The notes: a model not told the origin generated them from the letters alone. A DNA stretch of 64,000 nucleotides from JAHRAW01 sp963693025 (GCA_963693025.1 OY843749.1:2542001-2606000), one strand, 5' to 3'. Positions 37,305 to 46,222 are shown, counted from the first letter of the stretch. Translations and numbers: made by a program.

Positions 37305-38028
37305 GAATGGGGAGCGCCTTCGCCCGCCACCGCCGCGCTTCGGTTGGGCTCATCACCAGCGGGCGGTAAATCTCGACTCGGTCGTGGTCGGTCAGCACCC
37401 AGTCGAGCGGACGCTCAACCCCGAAAATGCCGACCGGCGTCTCCGCCAGATTGAGGCGCGGAAACTGGCGCAGCACGGATGAAGCGCGAATCGCCTGCTC
37501 AATGGTGGCCGGCGGGCTCAGCTCCAGTTGCTCGACCACCTGCCGCTCCGGTAGCGCATAGACCACCTCCGCGCTAATTTGTTCCGGGCGGCGGGGGTTG
37601 CCGTGGACTTGACGGGCGCGCTTGACGAAGGAATCGACCATCGAATCGGCGATGTGTTTGAACACCGGACCGACCACCGCGCCGGTCAGCGCGCTGGAAA
37701 AATCAAAGCGCAGGTCGAGCGCAATCCGGCATGCGCCGGGCTGCAGCGACTTGAATTCCCAGACGCCGGACAACTCGCTGAACGGACCATCGAGCAGCGT
37801 CATTTGGGTCTGCTCAAAAGGCGTCAACCGGTTGCGCGTGGTGAACGATTGGCTGACCCCGCGAAACGCGATATGCACGCGCGCGACCACCTCGCGCTCG
37901 CCCCGCTCGAGCACTTCGGAGGCGCCGCACCACGGCAGAAACTGCGCGTAGGATTCTATATCGTTGACCAGCGAGTACATCTCCTCGGCGCTGTGCATGA
38001 CCAGCGCCGAACGCGCGATGGTATACAT
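37267..38028 (-). CDS. RatA-RnfH fusion protein
   Basis: 253 residues from the ATG at 38028. Residues 1-145 are a RatA/Coq10-type START domain (RSALVMHSAEEMYSLVNDIE, SYAQFLPWCGASEVL, MVDSFVKRARQV). Residues from about 148 are an RnfH-type ubiquitin-fold domain (ISAEVVYALPERQ, LAETPVGIFGV, DHDRVEIYRPLVMSPTEARR). The two are separate neighbouring genes (ratA, ratB/rnfH) in E. coli; here they share one open frame. The last residues (SFSNDRKIGSR) and stop come from the adjacent repeat element. Divergent from smpB, as usual. RatA has been linked to ribosome association or coenzyme Q handling; RnfH function is unclear. Confidence 0.85.
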   Translation of the reverse strand: MYTIARSALVMHSAEEMYSLVNDIESYAQFLPWCGASEVLERGEREVVARVHIAFRGVSQSFTTRNRLTPFEQTQMTLLDGPFSELSGVWEFKSLQPGACRIALDLRFDFSSALTGAVVGPVFKHIADSMVDSFVKRARQVHGNPRRPEQISAEVVYALPERQVVEQLELSPPATIEQAIRASSVLRQFPRLNLAETPVGIFGVERPLDWVLTDHDRVEIYRPLVMSPTEARRWRAKALPIPSFSNDRKIGSR

Positions 38029-38113
38029 GGAAGGCAAGCCTCGGCGGACAAAAAGGGTGCGCTCCATTATACTGCATGCCCCGTGCAACCGAATACCCAC
38101 CCGACCGGGGCCC

Positions 38114-38593
38114 ATGGCGAGCAAAAAGAAATCCGCGTCCGACACCAACACCATCGCGCTCAACCGAAAAGCCCGGTTTGATTATTTCATCGAGCAGGAG
38201 TTCGAGGCCGGGGTGGCGCTGCAGGGCTGGGAGGTGAAGAGCCTTCGGGATGGCCGCGCGCAGTTGAAGGAGAGTTATGTCGTCGTTATCCGCGGCGAAC
38301 TCTTCCTGATTGGCGCGCACTTCTCGCCGTTGCGCTCGACCTCGACGCATGTCAACCCCGACCCCACCCGAAGCCGCAAGTTGCTACTCCACAAAAAGGA
38401 AATCGGCAAACTGGTCGGCGCGACCGACAAGGCGGGCTACACCCTCGTGCCGCTCAGCCTGTATTGGAAGCACGGCAAAGTCAAAGCCAAAATCGCGCTG
38501 GCAAAGGGCAAAAAGCAATACGACAAACGCCACACCATCAAGCAGCGCGAATGGGAGCGCGACAAACAGCGGCTGTTCAAATCGCAGCAATGA
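38114..38593 (+). CDS. smpB: SsrA-binding protein
   Basis: 159 residues from the ATG at 38114. ALNRKARFDYFIEQEFEAGV, LQGWEVKSLRDGRAQLKE and the basic C-terminal tail (TIKQREWERDKQRL) are conserved. It delivers tmRNA to stalled ribosomes. The tmRNA gene itself lies 126 bases downstream on the same strand. Confidence 0.96.
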   Translation: MASKKKSASDTNTIALNRKARFDYFIEQEFEAGVALQGWEVKSLRDGRAQLKESYVVVIRGELFLIGAHFSPLRSTSTHVNPDPTRSRKLLLHKKEIGKLVGATDKAGYTLVPLSLYWKHGKVKAKIALAKGKKQYDKRHTIKQREWERDKQRLFKSQQ

Positions 38594-38677
38594 GCGCGGT
38601 TTGCCGCGGCGCCGGGGGCGCGGAAAAACGCCAAATCGCGCCATTTTGAGCGGATTTCCCACCCATTTCGCCGCGGC

Positions 38678-38707
38678 TTGCCATTCCCGCGCAGGGTGTG
38701 TTAGCAT
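38678..38707 (+). promoter_or_regulatory. Candidate promoter of the tmRNA gene
   Basis: TTGCCA at 38678-38683 and TAGCAT at 38702-38707, 18 bases apart, about 11 bases before the mature tmRNA 5' end. Confidence 0.45.
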
Positions 38708-38718
38708 CGCCGCTCCAT

Positions 38719-39074
38719 GGGGGTGACTGGCTTCGACGTCGGTCACGAAGCCATCGGAGCATGCCGAGGCGCAGACTACCTCGTAAATCCACCTGCAACA
38801 CAATAGTTGCCAACGACGACAACTACGCGCTAGCCGCTTAATCCGGCTGGCCCTTTCACTCGGCTCGCCTTTAGGCTGAGGCTCGAAAGGTCATCAATAA
38901 AGGCTCGCGAGCCAGGCCCGTCCGTTGTCTGGCAGTTAAAACTGATCGGACTCGCCGGCGTGTGCGTTTGTCTGCCTACTTTCACGCCGGTCAACTCAAA
39001 GCGCAGACTAAGCATGTAGCAGCCGGTGTGTGTAGGATCAGCGGACGCGGGTTCGATTCCCGCCACCTCCACCA
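38719..39074 (+). ncRNA. ssrA: Transfer-messenger RNA
   Basis: The 5' end GGGGGTGACTGGCTTCGACG pairs with the 3' CACCTCC (39064-39070) followed by ACCA; both halves form the tRNA-like domain, and GTTCGATTCCCGC gives the T-loop near the 3' end. The tag frame runs from GCC at 38809 to TAA at 38839-38841 and encodes ANDDNYALAA, one residue from the E. coli tag. It rescues stalled ribosomes and marks the unfinished proteins for proteolysis. Confidence 0.96.
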
Positions 39075-39084
39075 GACACGCGCA

Positions 39085-39116
39085 AAGCCGTCCTTGGACT
39101 CAGGGACGGCTTTTTT
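39085..39116 (+). terminator. Rho-independent terminator after tmRNA
   Basis: Stem GCCGTCC (39087-39093) and GGACGGC (39104-39110) followed by six Ts. Confidence 0.88.
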
Positions 39117-39223
39117 ATCGCCCAATTCGCCCTCCCACGACACCGAAAACGCGCCGAAAACGCCAAAAACGCCGTTTTTCACCGATTTTTCCCCAGATTA
39201 TGCAAAAACAACGCAACTATTTG

Positions 39224-39252
39224 TGGTCAAACCGGCGAAAATCGCTTATAGT
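39224..39252 (+). promoter_or_regulatory. Candidate promoter of the cold-shock gene
   Basis: TGGTCA at 39224-39229 and TATAGT at 39247-39252 with 17 bases between. It would give a 5' leader of about 125 bases, in line with the long thermosensing leaders of cspA-type genes. The 310-base gap between tmRNA and this gene holds nothing else recognised. Confidence 0.4.
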
Positions 39253-39385
39253 GGCGGTGCTGCAGATTTTGTTGTTGGCTATTTTGGTTGTTCCTTCTGT
39301 GTTCCCCTTGAAGCGTTCCCCCTGAATTCCCGTTTCATTAACTGTATGCGTTACTTTCATTTTCAATTTATCAGGAAACAATTTC

Positions 39386-39589
39386 ATGGCGACAGGCACT
39401 GTAAAGTGGTTTAACGAATCCAAAGGTTTTGGGTTTATCTCTCAAACAGATGGCGGTGCGGACGTATTCGTCCATTTCCGCGCAATCGAAGGCACGGGGT
39501 TTAAAACCTTGCGCGAAGGTCAGGCAGTCACCTTTGAGGTGGAGGAAGGTCCCAAGGGCCTTCAAGCGACCAGCGTTACCCCCGCTTGA
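39386..39589 (+). CDS. cspA: Cold-shock protein (CspA family)
   Basis: 67 residues. GTVKWFNESKGFGFISQ and DVFVHFRAIEG are the RNP1 and RNP2 single-strand nucleic acid-binding motifs of the five-stranded OB fold. Acts as an RNA chaperone. Which paralogue it is, and whether it is cold-induced, cannot be told. Confidence 0.93.
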   Translation: MATGTVKWFNESKGFGFISQTDGGADVFVHFRAIEGTGFKTLREGQAVTFEVEEGPKGLQATSVTPA

Positions 39590-39621
39590 ATCCAATCGGC
39601 GCGTAAAATCGCCGATAACAC

Positions 39622-39650
39622 AGCGCCCCGCTTCGGCGGGGCTCTTTTTT
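39622..39650 (+). terminator. Rho-independent terminator after cspA
   Basis: Stem GCCCCGC, loop TTCG, stem GCGGGGC (39625-39642), followed by a T-rich run to 39650. Confidence 0.88.
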
Positions 39651-39698
39651 GCACGGCTGAATCGGAGCCGGAAGTCGGGATTCGCAACCGCGCCCGAT

Positions 39699-40610
39699 TT
39701 ACCCTCGGCCGCGCGTTCTCGTCCGTTGCGGCTTGGCGTGGTTTTCGATGAATTGAATGATCATGTCGGCGACATCCTTGCCGGTCGCTTTCTCGATGCC
39801 TTCCATCCCCGGCGAGGAGTTGACCTCCATCACCAGCGGTCCCCGGTCCGAGCGCAGCAAATCCACCCCGCACAGGTTAAGCCCCATCGCTTTGGCCGCC
39901 TTGACCGCGGTCTTGCGCTCGGTGGGCGTCAGTTTAATCAGCCGCGCGGTGCCGCCGCGGTGAAGGTTGGAGCGAAATTCCCCCGGCGGCGCCTGGCGCT
40001 GCATCGCGGCGATGACCTTGTCGCCGACCACCAGACAGCGCAGGTCGCTACCGCCCGCCTCTTGGATGAATTCCTGCACGAGAATGTCCGCCTTGATGCG
40101 CATGAACGCCTGGATGACGCTCTCCGCCGCCTTGCGGGTTTCGGCAAGCACCACGCCCTTGCCTTGCGTGCCTTCGAGCAGTTTGATGACCAGCGGCGCG
40201 CCGCCGACCTCGTTGATGATGCCCTGAATGTCCTTGACCGAGTGGGCGAATGCGGTGGTCGGCAGCCCCAGCCCTTTGCGCGACAGCAGTTGCAATGAGC
40301 GCAGTTTGTCGCGCGAGCGGGTAATCGCCACCGACTCGTTGACGCTGTAAATGTTCATCATCTCAAACTGGCGCACGATGGCGGTGCCGTAGAAAGTCGC
40401 GGACGCCCCGATGCGCGGAATGACCGCGTCAAAATCTTCGGCGGCGAACTCCATGTCGCCGTAGTGTATGCTGGGTTTGTCGGAGGTGATGTCCATAAAA
40501 CAACGCAGGTGGTCGAGCACCTCGACGACATGCCCGCGCCGCTCGGCCGCTTCGACCAGCCGCCGAGTGGAATAGAGCCGCTGATTGCGCGACAGCACCG
40601 CTATTTTCAT
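39699..40610 (-). CDS. rimK: RimK-type ATP-grasp ligase
   Basis: 303 residues, the usual length. KIAVLSRNQRLYSTRRLVEA at the start and ATP-grasp elements PLVIKLLEGTQGKGVVL, DLRCLVVGDKVIAAM and GPLVMEVNSSPGMEGIE. RimK adds glutamates to the C-terminus of ribosomal protein S6. It lies 45 bases downstream of the RimB-like protease gene on the same strand, the usual pairing. Confidence 0.93.
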   Translation of the reverse strand: MKIAVLSRNQRLYSTRRLVEAAERRGHVVEVLDHLRCFMDITSDKPSIHYGDMEFAAEDFDAVIPRIGASATFYGTAIVRQFEMMNIYSVNESVAITRSRDKLRSLQLLSRKGLGLPTTAFAHSVKDIQGIINEVGGAPLVIKLLEGTQGKGVVLAETRKAAESVIQAFMRIKADILVQEFIQEAGGSDLRCLVVGDKVIAAMQRQAPPGEFRSNLHRGGTARLIKLTPTERKTAVKAAKAMGLNLCGVDLLRSDRGPLVMEVNSSPGMEGIEKATGKDVADMIIQFIENHAKPQRTRTRGRG

Positions 40611-40655
40611 AACAACTTTCCGCCGGGTTGATGACAGTCGGGGTTGGGGTGTCCG

Positions 40656-41108
40656 CTAGGTTTCAAGGCGCGGCTCTCCGGCAAGGTATGACCGCCCCGG
40701 ATTGACATTGAATGTTTTCATAATGGCGGTGCGCCCCAGCAGCATCCGAAACTTCATCGAGTTGCGGTTGGTGAGGGTGATTTCAATCTCCTTGTTGAAC
40801 GCGCCAATCACCACCGGCGTGCGGATGACCACCCGGTTTTCCTTGCCGCCGCCGGAGTTGGTCACCCACCGGCTTTCAACAATATCGGCGACGCATTGGT
40901 TGCCGGGTCCCCGCTCGCCCTTGGCCGTAAACAACTCAAAGCGAACCCGGCGCACCCCGCCCTCGTCAAATTCCTCCATCCACACGGTATCCAACGCCGA
41001 AGTCCGCGCCCCGGTATCCACCTTGGCCCGAATCCGCCCAACCCCAAGCCCCGGCAACGCCACCCACTCACGCCATCCGAGCAAAGGTTTGGGTTTTCGG
41101 GTGGTCAT
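40656..41108 (-). CDS. rimB: RimB-like retropepsin-type aspartic protease
   Basis: 150 residues. KVDTGARTSALDT carries the catalytic Asp of a retropepsin-like fold (ATP-dependent zinc protease/DUF785 family), with KVVIGAF-like PVVIGAFNKEIEI and LGRTAIMKTFNVNPGRSYL. In Pseudomonas RimB controls RimK activity on S6; the same pairing here supports that role. Confidence 0.82.
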   Translation of the reverse strand: MTTRKPKPLLGWREWVALPGLGVGRIRAKVDTGARTSALDTVWMEEFDEGGVRRVRFELFTAKGERGPGNQCVADIVESRWVTNSGGGKENRVVIRTPVVIGAFNKEIEITLTNRNSMKFRMLLGRTAIMKTFNVNPGRSYLAGEPRLET

Positions 41109-41129
41109 TGGCAGGCGAGTTGATTAATC

Positions 41130-42473
41130 TCAGCCCCCACCGCCGAGATAACTCTCCATCGAATCGTCCATCGCCTCAAGCCACGGCGTGTGATGCGCCG
41201 GTTGCATGTTTCCGCTCATCAGCGAGCGGTAGGCGTTGTTGCGAAACCCCATGATGTCTTCGTGTTTGTGGTGCTCCCATTGCATGAAGGTTTGGTTGAC
41301 CGCCTCGACATCGAAACTCGGATAATCGGTCGGCTCAAGCAACTCCTTCACGTAGTCGCCCTGAAACCAAATCATCTGCTCGTCGTTCTCCAATGTTTCT
41401 TCGCGCCGCCGCCACGCCGCGCTGTGTTTGCGCATCTCATCGAGCGCCGGCAGGCTGAGCCGCCCGAGCATGTAATCGCGCGCATACCACGCCTGCGCGT
41501 CGAACATGTTGAAAGTGTAAAACTGGTCCTGCATTCCGAGATACATCAGTTTCGGATTGTCCTCCCAGAAAACTCCCTTATACAAATTCAACGGCCACAG
41601 CCGGTTGGTGGTTTGCAATCGCAACGCATCCGGCAAGAACGGAAAGTGGTGCAAGTAACCGGTGCACAGGATAATCGCGTCAACCTCCGCGCTCGTGCCA
41701 TCTTTGAAGGTCGCGGTGTTGCCGTCCACCGAAGTCAACAGCGGCACTTCCCGCCAGTTGTCGGGCCAGTGAAAACCCATCGGCGCGGTGCGGTGACTGC
41801 AGGTTATCGACTTCGCGCCATACTTGTAGCACTGCGAGCCAATGTCCTCGGCGGAATAACTGGTGCCGATAATCAGGATGTCCTTGCCCTTGAACTCAAG
41901 CGCATCGCGGAAGTCATGCGCGTGCAACACGCGACCGTTGAAGGTGTCGAAGCCGGCGAAGTGCGGCGCGTTGGGCACCGAAAAATGCCCGTTGGCAACC
42001 ACCACATAGTCAAACTCTTCGCTCGACACCGCGTCATTTTTCAGGTCGTGCGCGGTGACCGTAAACCGCCCGCTGTCATCCGCATAAGCAACCTCGCGCA
42101 CCGCCGTGCCAAGCCGCATATAACGGCGCACATCCGCCTTCTTCACGCGGCCAAGCAGATAGTCGGCGAGCACCGCGCGCGGCGGATAGGAGGCAATCGG
42201 TCTGCCAAAGTGCTGCTCAAACGTATAGTCGGCGAACTCCAAACACTCCTTGGGCCCGTTCGACCAAAGATAGCGGTACATACTGCAATGCACCGGCTCG
42301 CCAAACTCGTCCAACCCGGTGCGCCAGGTGTAATTCCACAAGCCGCCCGGCTCGCTCTGTTTTTCATAACAAACAATGTCGGGAACCTCCGCCCCGCTTT
42401 CCCCGGCGGCGGCAAACGCACACAACTGCGAAATCCCGCAAGGTCCCGCGCCGATGATTGCAACTCGAGTCAT
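41130..42473 (-). CDS. tmm: Trimethylamine monooxygenase
   Basis: 447 residues. FAD motif VAIIGAGPCGISQL, FMO signature region FNGRVLHAHDFRD, and NADPH motif ILIIGTSYSAEDIGS. The stretches WNYTWRTGLDEFGEPVHCS and MYRYLWSNGPKECLEFADY closely match the trimethylamine monooxygenases of marine bacteria, which oxidise trimethylamine to its N-oxide and can also act on dimethylsulfide-type or indole substrates. It lies downstream of a DUF1989-GcvT fusion and a Fic gene on the same strand, pointing to methylated-amine metabolism. The trimethylamine N-oxide demethylase is not in the window. Confidence 0.9.
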   Translation of the reverse strand: MTRVAIIGAGPCGISQLCAFAAAGESGAEVPDIVCYEKQSEPGGLWNYTWRTGLDEFGEPVHCSMYRYLWSNGPKECLEFADYTFEQHFGRPIASYPPRAVLADYLLGRVKKADVRRYMRLGTAVREVAYADDSGRFTVTAHDLKNDAVSSEEFDYVVVANGHFSVPNAPHFAGFDTFNGRVLHAHDFRDALEFKGKDILIIGTSYSAEDIGSQCYKYGAKSITCSHRTAPMGFHWPDNWREVPLLTSVDGNTATFKDGTSAEVDAIILCTGYLHHFPFLPDALRLQTTNRLWPLNLYKGVFWEDNPKLMYLGMQDQFYTFNMFDAQAWYARDYMLGRLSLPALDEMRKHSAAWRRREETLENDEQMIWFQGDYVKELLEPTDYPSFDVEAVNQTFMQWEHHKHEDIMGFRNNAYRSLMSGNMQPAHHTPWLEAMDDSMESYLGGGG

Positions 42474-42556
42474 TATATTCCTCCGGTAATCATTGTCACT
42501 TGATGAAACGGCACAACCAACTATACCGCAACCGGTTGGTTGATGCCATTGCCGGC

Positions 42557-43300
42557 TCAGACGAGGTTATGCGGAATATCGCCGCCTTCCGACATAATCT
42601 CCAGCGTTTTCTGCTCCAAGCAACCGCGCATAAAAGCCTGCATCCGCTGCTCGTCCCCGCCGGGGTAAAAAGCCAGCATCAGTTGGTTGAACTCGAGTTG
42701 TTTTGCCGCCGGCAGGTTGATGGCGGGAAGTCCGCGCGTTAGCAAAACACCGTTCATCAGCAGTCGTCCGATGCGCTTGTTGCAGTCGTAAAAAAACTGC
42801 ATTCGCGCCATCTGCAAAAACAAACCGATCGCGTGGGTGTAAGTTGATTCAATCGCCATCTTCGATTCGTGCAGGGCGGTTTGATGTTGGCGCTCCAGTT
42901 GCCGCCACAACGCCGGCAATTCATCCGCATTTGGCGGCAAGTAATCGGTGCCCGCAATAGTGACCCCGCCATCCCTGAAAACGCCCCACGCGAGCGATTC
43001 TTCGCGCGCAAGAATGCCGTGCAACTCGCAAACGAAATCGGCGCCAAGGCGAAACTCATCGCGCTCAACAACGTCAAACAGAAACCGCCACGCATTCGCC
43101 TGATTGATTGCAATCGCCTCGTCCTGCAAACTGTGCCCGCCGACCGTCACCCCGTCCAGCAACGTCTGCACCTCCGGCAGAGTAAAGTTTACCCCTTCCA
43201 AATTGACCGCATCGCATACCAGTTCGGGCAGTTGTTTGCGGGCGAGGAACAGGGCTTTTTTGCGGCTTGGATTGAGCGTTGCCAGCGACGCTTTATTCAT
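42557..43300 (-). CDS. Fic family protein with altered catalytic motif
   Basis: 247 residues from the ATG at 43300, overlapping the stop of the upstream gene (ATGA). The Fic core is recognisable: ESTYTHAIGLFLQMARM then QFFYDCNKRIGRLLMN. In the HPFxDGN(G/K)R motif the His is Gln168 and the first Gly is Cys; Asp, Asn and Arg are kept. An N-terminal NLEGVNFTLPEV resembles the S/TxxxE(G/N) inhibitory helix with its Ser lost. AMPylation without the His is doubtful, so the protein may be inactive or have another chemistry. A longer frame to 43939 has unrelated sequence. The downstream gene is tmm. Confidence 0.82.
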   Translation of the reverse strand: MNKASLATLNPSRKKALFLARKQLPELVCDAVNLEGVNFTLPEVQTLLDGVTVGGHSLQDEAIAINQANAWRFLFDVVERDEFRLGADFVCELHGILAREESLAWGVFRDGGVTIAGTDYLPPNADELPALWRQLERQHQTALHESKMAIESTYTHAIGLFLQMARMQFFYDCNKRIGRLLMNGVLLTRGLPAINLPAAKQLEFNQLMLAFYPGGDEQRMQAFMRGCLEQKTLEIMSEGGDIPHNLV

Positions 43301-45669
43301 CGTTCCGGCGACGCCGTCCCCCGCACCCGCTCCTTGCCCGGATCGTAATGCGGAAACGCCACCACTTCGCAGGCGATTCGTTTTTGGTGGCCGTCCAGTT
43401 TGCCGATTTCCAACTGCGTGCCGATTGCTCCGTGTTCGACGTTCACGCGGCAGAGTGCGATGTTTTTTCGCAGCGCCGGAGACACCACGCCGCTGGTGAT
43501 TGTGCCGACTTGGTTGGCGCCGATGTAGACGCCGTCGCCGGTGGCGGCGGGTTGCTCGCCGGTCACATTCAGGCCGACCAGTTTTCGTTGCGGGCTGGCT
43601 TTGCGTTTGGTGAGCGCGTCGCGGCCAATGAAGTCGTCCTGCTTGCTCTTCAGCGGCACGGTGAAGCCGATGCCGGCTTCGAACGGGTCGGTTTGATCCG
43701 AAAACTCGTTGCCGGCGAATATCAGCCCGGCTTCGATTCTGAGCATGTCGAGCGCATCCAGTCCGAGCGGTTTTATGTCGAACGCCTGCCCGGCTTGCCA
43801 AATCGCATCCCACACTTGCGGCGCGTGTTTTGGGTGGCAGAACACTTCGTATCCGCGCTCGCCGGTGTAGCCGGTGCGCGAGACCACCACCGGGATGCCC
43901 TGCTCGCCGCCGATGCGCGCGATGGAAAAGCGGAACCATGCAAGTTCGTCAACGCTCGCCTGGTCGGGGCTCGTCCAGATGATTTCGCGCAACACATCGA
44001 GGCTGCGCGGACCTTGCACTTGCAGGTTGTGCAACTGCTCGGTGGAGTCCTTGACCCAGGCATCCAAGCCGCGCTCTTCGGCTTGCCGGCGCAGCCACAA
44101 AACCGAGTCGTCGCTACCGCCGACCCAGCGCAAGTTATCCTTGCCGAGCCGGAACACCGTGCCGTCGTCAATCATGCCGCCGGAGGCGTGGCACATCGCG
44201 GTATACACGACCTGCCCGGCGCTCAGCCGCCGAATGTCGCGGGTCACGCAGGTCTGCATCAACACCTCGGCATCGGGACCGACCACCTCGGCTTTGCGCA
44301 GCGGCGACAGGTCGGTGACGATGACGCCTTCGCGGCAAGCCCAGTATTCGGCGACGTCGCCGAGGTTGGTGAAACTGTTGGCGAGCCAGTAACCGGCGTA
44401 TTCGCTGAAGTTTCTGGTCAGGGCGGATGTGCGTGGGTGAAAACCGGTCTCGAGGGTCATTTGCGGCTCCGCGTCGGGGGTTTTTCGGAAGGCGACCGCG
44501 TGTTTGAACAGGTTGTCGCGCGGGTAAATTCGCAGGTGAATGTCGGTCGGATTCCAGCCGTTGGCGGCGTCGATGTCGGACGGGCAGGCCGAGGAAACGC
44601 ACACCATGTCCTTGAGCGCGCGCAACAACACGTAGTCGCCGGGGCGCGACCACGGGTCATCGAAGGCGTATTGATAGGCGTGGTCGAAGAAGGTGTTGAA
44701 GAACAAGTTCATCGCCATCCAGCCCCTGCGCGGCGCGACCGCATACGGCGACAACGCGAGGTTGAAATTGTCGGAGCAGTTGACATGCCCCGGATAGCCG
44801 GCGTCGTCATAATACTTGTCGGTGCAGGCGAGGCCAAAACTGTCGTGCCGACCGCAGGTGTCCTGCACCACTTCGATGACCGGCTCAAAATCGACATCGT
44901 AGAACTTCGCGTGCAAGCCCGGCTTGGGATACGCCGAGCCCACCAGCGCGCGCGTGGTGGTGGCATCCAAACAGCGCTCCACCCCCTGCGCCAGTTTGGC
45001 GCTGTCGAAACACTGGAAGTCCGAGCATTGGCGCCCCTGCACGTCGATGACCTGAATATATTCCCCGGCGGCGACTTCATACGCCAGCGCGGTGCGCCGC
45101 GCAACCGGAATCTCCGCGCGCGCATCGGCGAGCGGGTCGGGTAGCGGGTAGTCGCCCTCGCCGTCGTGGTTGGTCGCATTCCCCGACGCGCGCCGAACGA
45201 ACACGAGCAAGTCGGTCGCCGGCAGGTCGGCGGGAGCCGGCGAGCGGTCAATCCGCATGTCCTCACCCGGCGCGCCAATCAGGCACAGCGCGTCGGCTTC
45301 GCACACAAACGCCGCCGCATTCCCGGCGCGCGTCTCGCCGCCGAGCAATTCCGCCGCCCCGGAAGCCGCAAGGTCGATGCCCTGCTCGCGCAACTTGCGC
45401 GCCAGCCACCGCGCATCCGGCACATCGCGCGCAAGACACCGCGCCATCCGCGCGCCGGTGGTGTTCTCAGCCAACGCCAGCGCACCGGTAATCGCCTCGC
45501 CACGCCGGTCAAAACCCGCCACATGCGCAACCTGCAACCCTTCCGGGTCAACAATCTCAACCGCATCCCCACAAAACACCGGCACCGCCAACACCCCCAA
45601 CCCCGGCACCCGCCACCGCTCCACCCCCGGCACCCGCAACCGCCCAACACTATCAAGCGCACTGTTCAT
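43297..45669 (-). CDS. DUF1989-GcvT fusion protein
   Basis: 790 residues from the ATG at 45669; a TTG at 45690 would add 7. The N-terminal half (about residues 1-380) matches DUF1989/urea carboxylase-associated proteins (VAAGEYIQVIDVQGRQCSDF, HAKFYDVDFEP, CSDNFNLALSPYAV). The rest is an aminomethyltransferase (GcvT) fold: ACREGVIVTDLSPLRKAEVV, RTGYTGERGYEVFCHPKHAP, EAGLIFAGNEF. Such fusions are found in marine bacteria and are thought to handle methyl or aminomethyl groups with tetrahydrofolate, but the substrate is not established. It heads the minus-strand group with fic and tmm. Confidence 0.85.
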   Translation of the reverse strand: MNSALDSVGRLRVPGVERWRVPGLGVLAVPVFCGDAVEIVDPEGLQVAHVAGFDRRGEAITGALALAENTTGARMARCLARDVPDARWLARKLREQGIDLAASGAAELLGGETRAGNAAAFVCEADALCLIGAPGEDMRIDRSPAPADLPATDLLVFVRRASGNATNHDGEGDYPLPDPLADARAEIPVARRTALAYEVAAGEYIQVIDVQGRQCSDFQCFDSAKLAQGVERCLDATTTRALVGSAYPKPGLHAKFYDVDFEPVIEVVQDTCGRHDSFGLACTDKYYDDAGYPGHVNCSDNFNLALSPYAVAPRRGWMAMNLFFNTFFDHAYQYAFDDPWSRPGDYVLLRALKDMVCVSSACPSDIDAANGWNPTDIHLRIYPRDNLFKHAVAFRKTPDAEPQMTLETGFHPRTSALTRNFSEYAGYWLANSFTNLGDVAEYWACREGVIVTDLSPLRKAEVVGPDAEVLMQTCVTRDIRRLSAGQVVYTAMCHASGGMIDDGTVFRLGKDNLRWVGGSDDSVLWLRRQAEERGLDAWVKDSTEQLHNLQVQGPRSLDVLREIIWTSPDQASVDELAWFRFSIARIGGEQGIPVVVSRTGYTGERGYEVFCHPKHAPQVWDAIWQAGQAFDIKPLGLDALDMLRIEAGLIFAGNEFSDQTDPFEAGIGFTVPLKSKQDDFIGRDALTKRKASPQRKLVGLNVTGEQPAATGDGVYIGANQVGTITSGVVSPALRKNIALCRVNVEHGAIGTQLEIGKLDGHQKRIACEVVAFPHYDPGKERVRGTASPER

Positions 45670-45776
45670 CGTGGCAACTATACACCACAATTTCCCGGCG
45701 CATCGCTTGCCTTGGGGATTACGCGAAACTTCCTTGCCTCGTCATTCAAGCCCCTTACTTCGTCATTCCCTACTAT

Positions 45777-45977
45777 CGTCATTCTCGAGCGTTAGTGTCC
45801 GTTTGTCGCCGCGCTTTTTCTTTTAAGCGGCGGCTTACGGACACTTGCGTCCTCGGGAATCTCCCTAAGATTGGCACGGGCTTTGTTGAAATTCACGGTA
45901 GCCTTAGGGAGATTCCCGAAGGTGATGAAAAATATAGTCGCTGCCGCTCCTTATTTTTCTATCATTCGAGAATGACG
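45777..45977 (+). repeat. Interspersed element, copy 13 (201 bp)
   Basis: Full copy with both ends, hairpin and inner inverted repeat. Scattered shorter CGTCATTC pieces precede it from 45740. The rest of the gap to the next gene (46222) has no feature I can recognise. Confidence 0.9.
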
Positions 45978-46222
45978 AAGTGGTGGGGAATGACGAGTGT
46001 GGTTGAATGGTGGGTGTGGGTTGAAACTCGGGTTGCTTGCGCTGTTTTTGGGCGTAATCGCTTGATTACACTAACTTTTCCAATCCCACACAAAACAAAT
46101 CCCCCCTCACCCAGCCCGGAATTGAGTTGCGGAGAGGGCGGGGCGGTTGTAGTATTGGGGGTGATACCAACGAGGTCCGGCTGTTTTCGGGGGCGGCTCG
46201 GACGAGAACGGAGGAGAACGCG

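Noticed and set aside
38030..38163. Upstream extension of the RatA-RnfH frame
   Set aside because: No conserved sequence before MYTIARSALV, and the extension overlaps the start of divergent smpB.
43301..43939. N-terminal extension of the Fic frame to 460 codons
   Set aside because: The added part is a shadow of the GcvT gene; the Fic-like sequence starts at the ATG overlapping the GcvT stop.
43279..45144. Plus-strand open frame of 621 codons opposite the DUF1989-GcvT gene
   Set aside because: Antisense shadow of a GC-rich gene with clear conserved motifs on the other strand.
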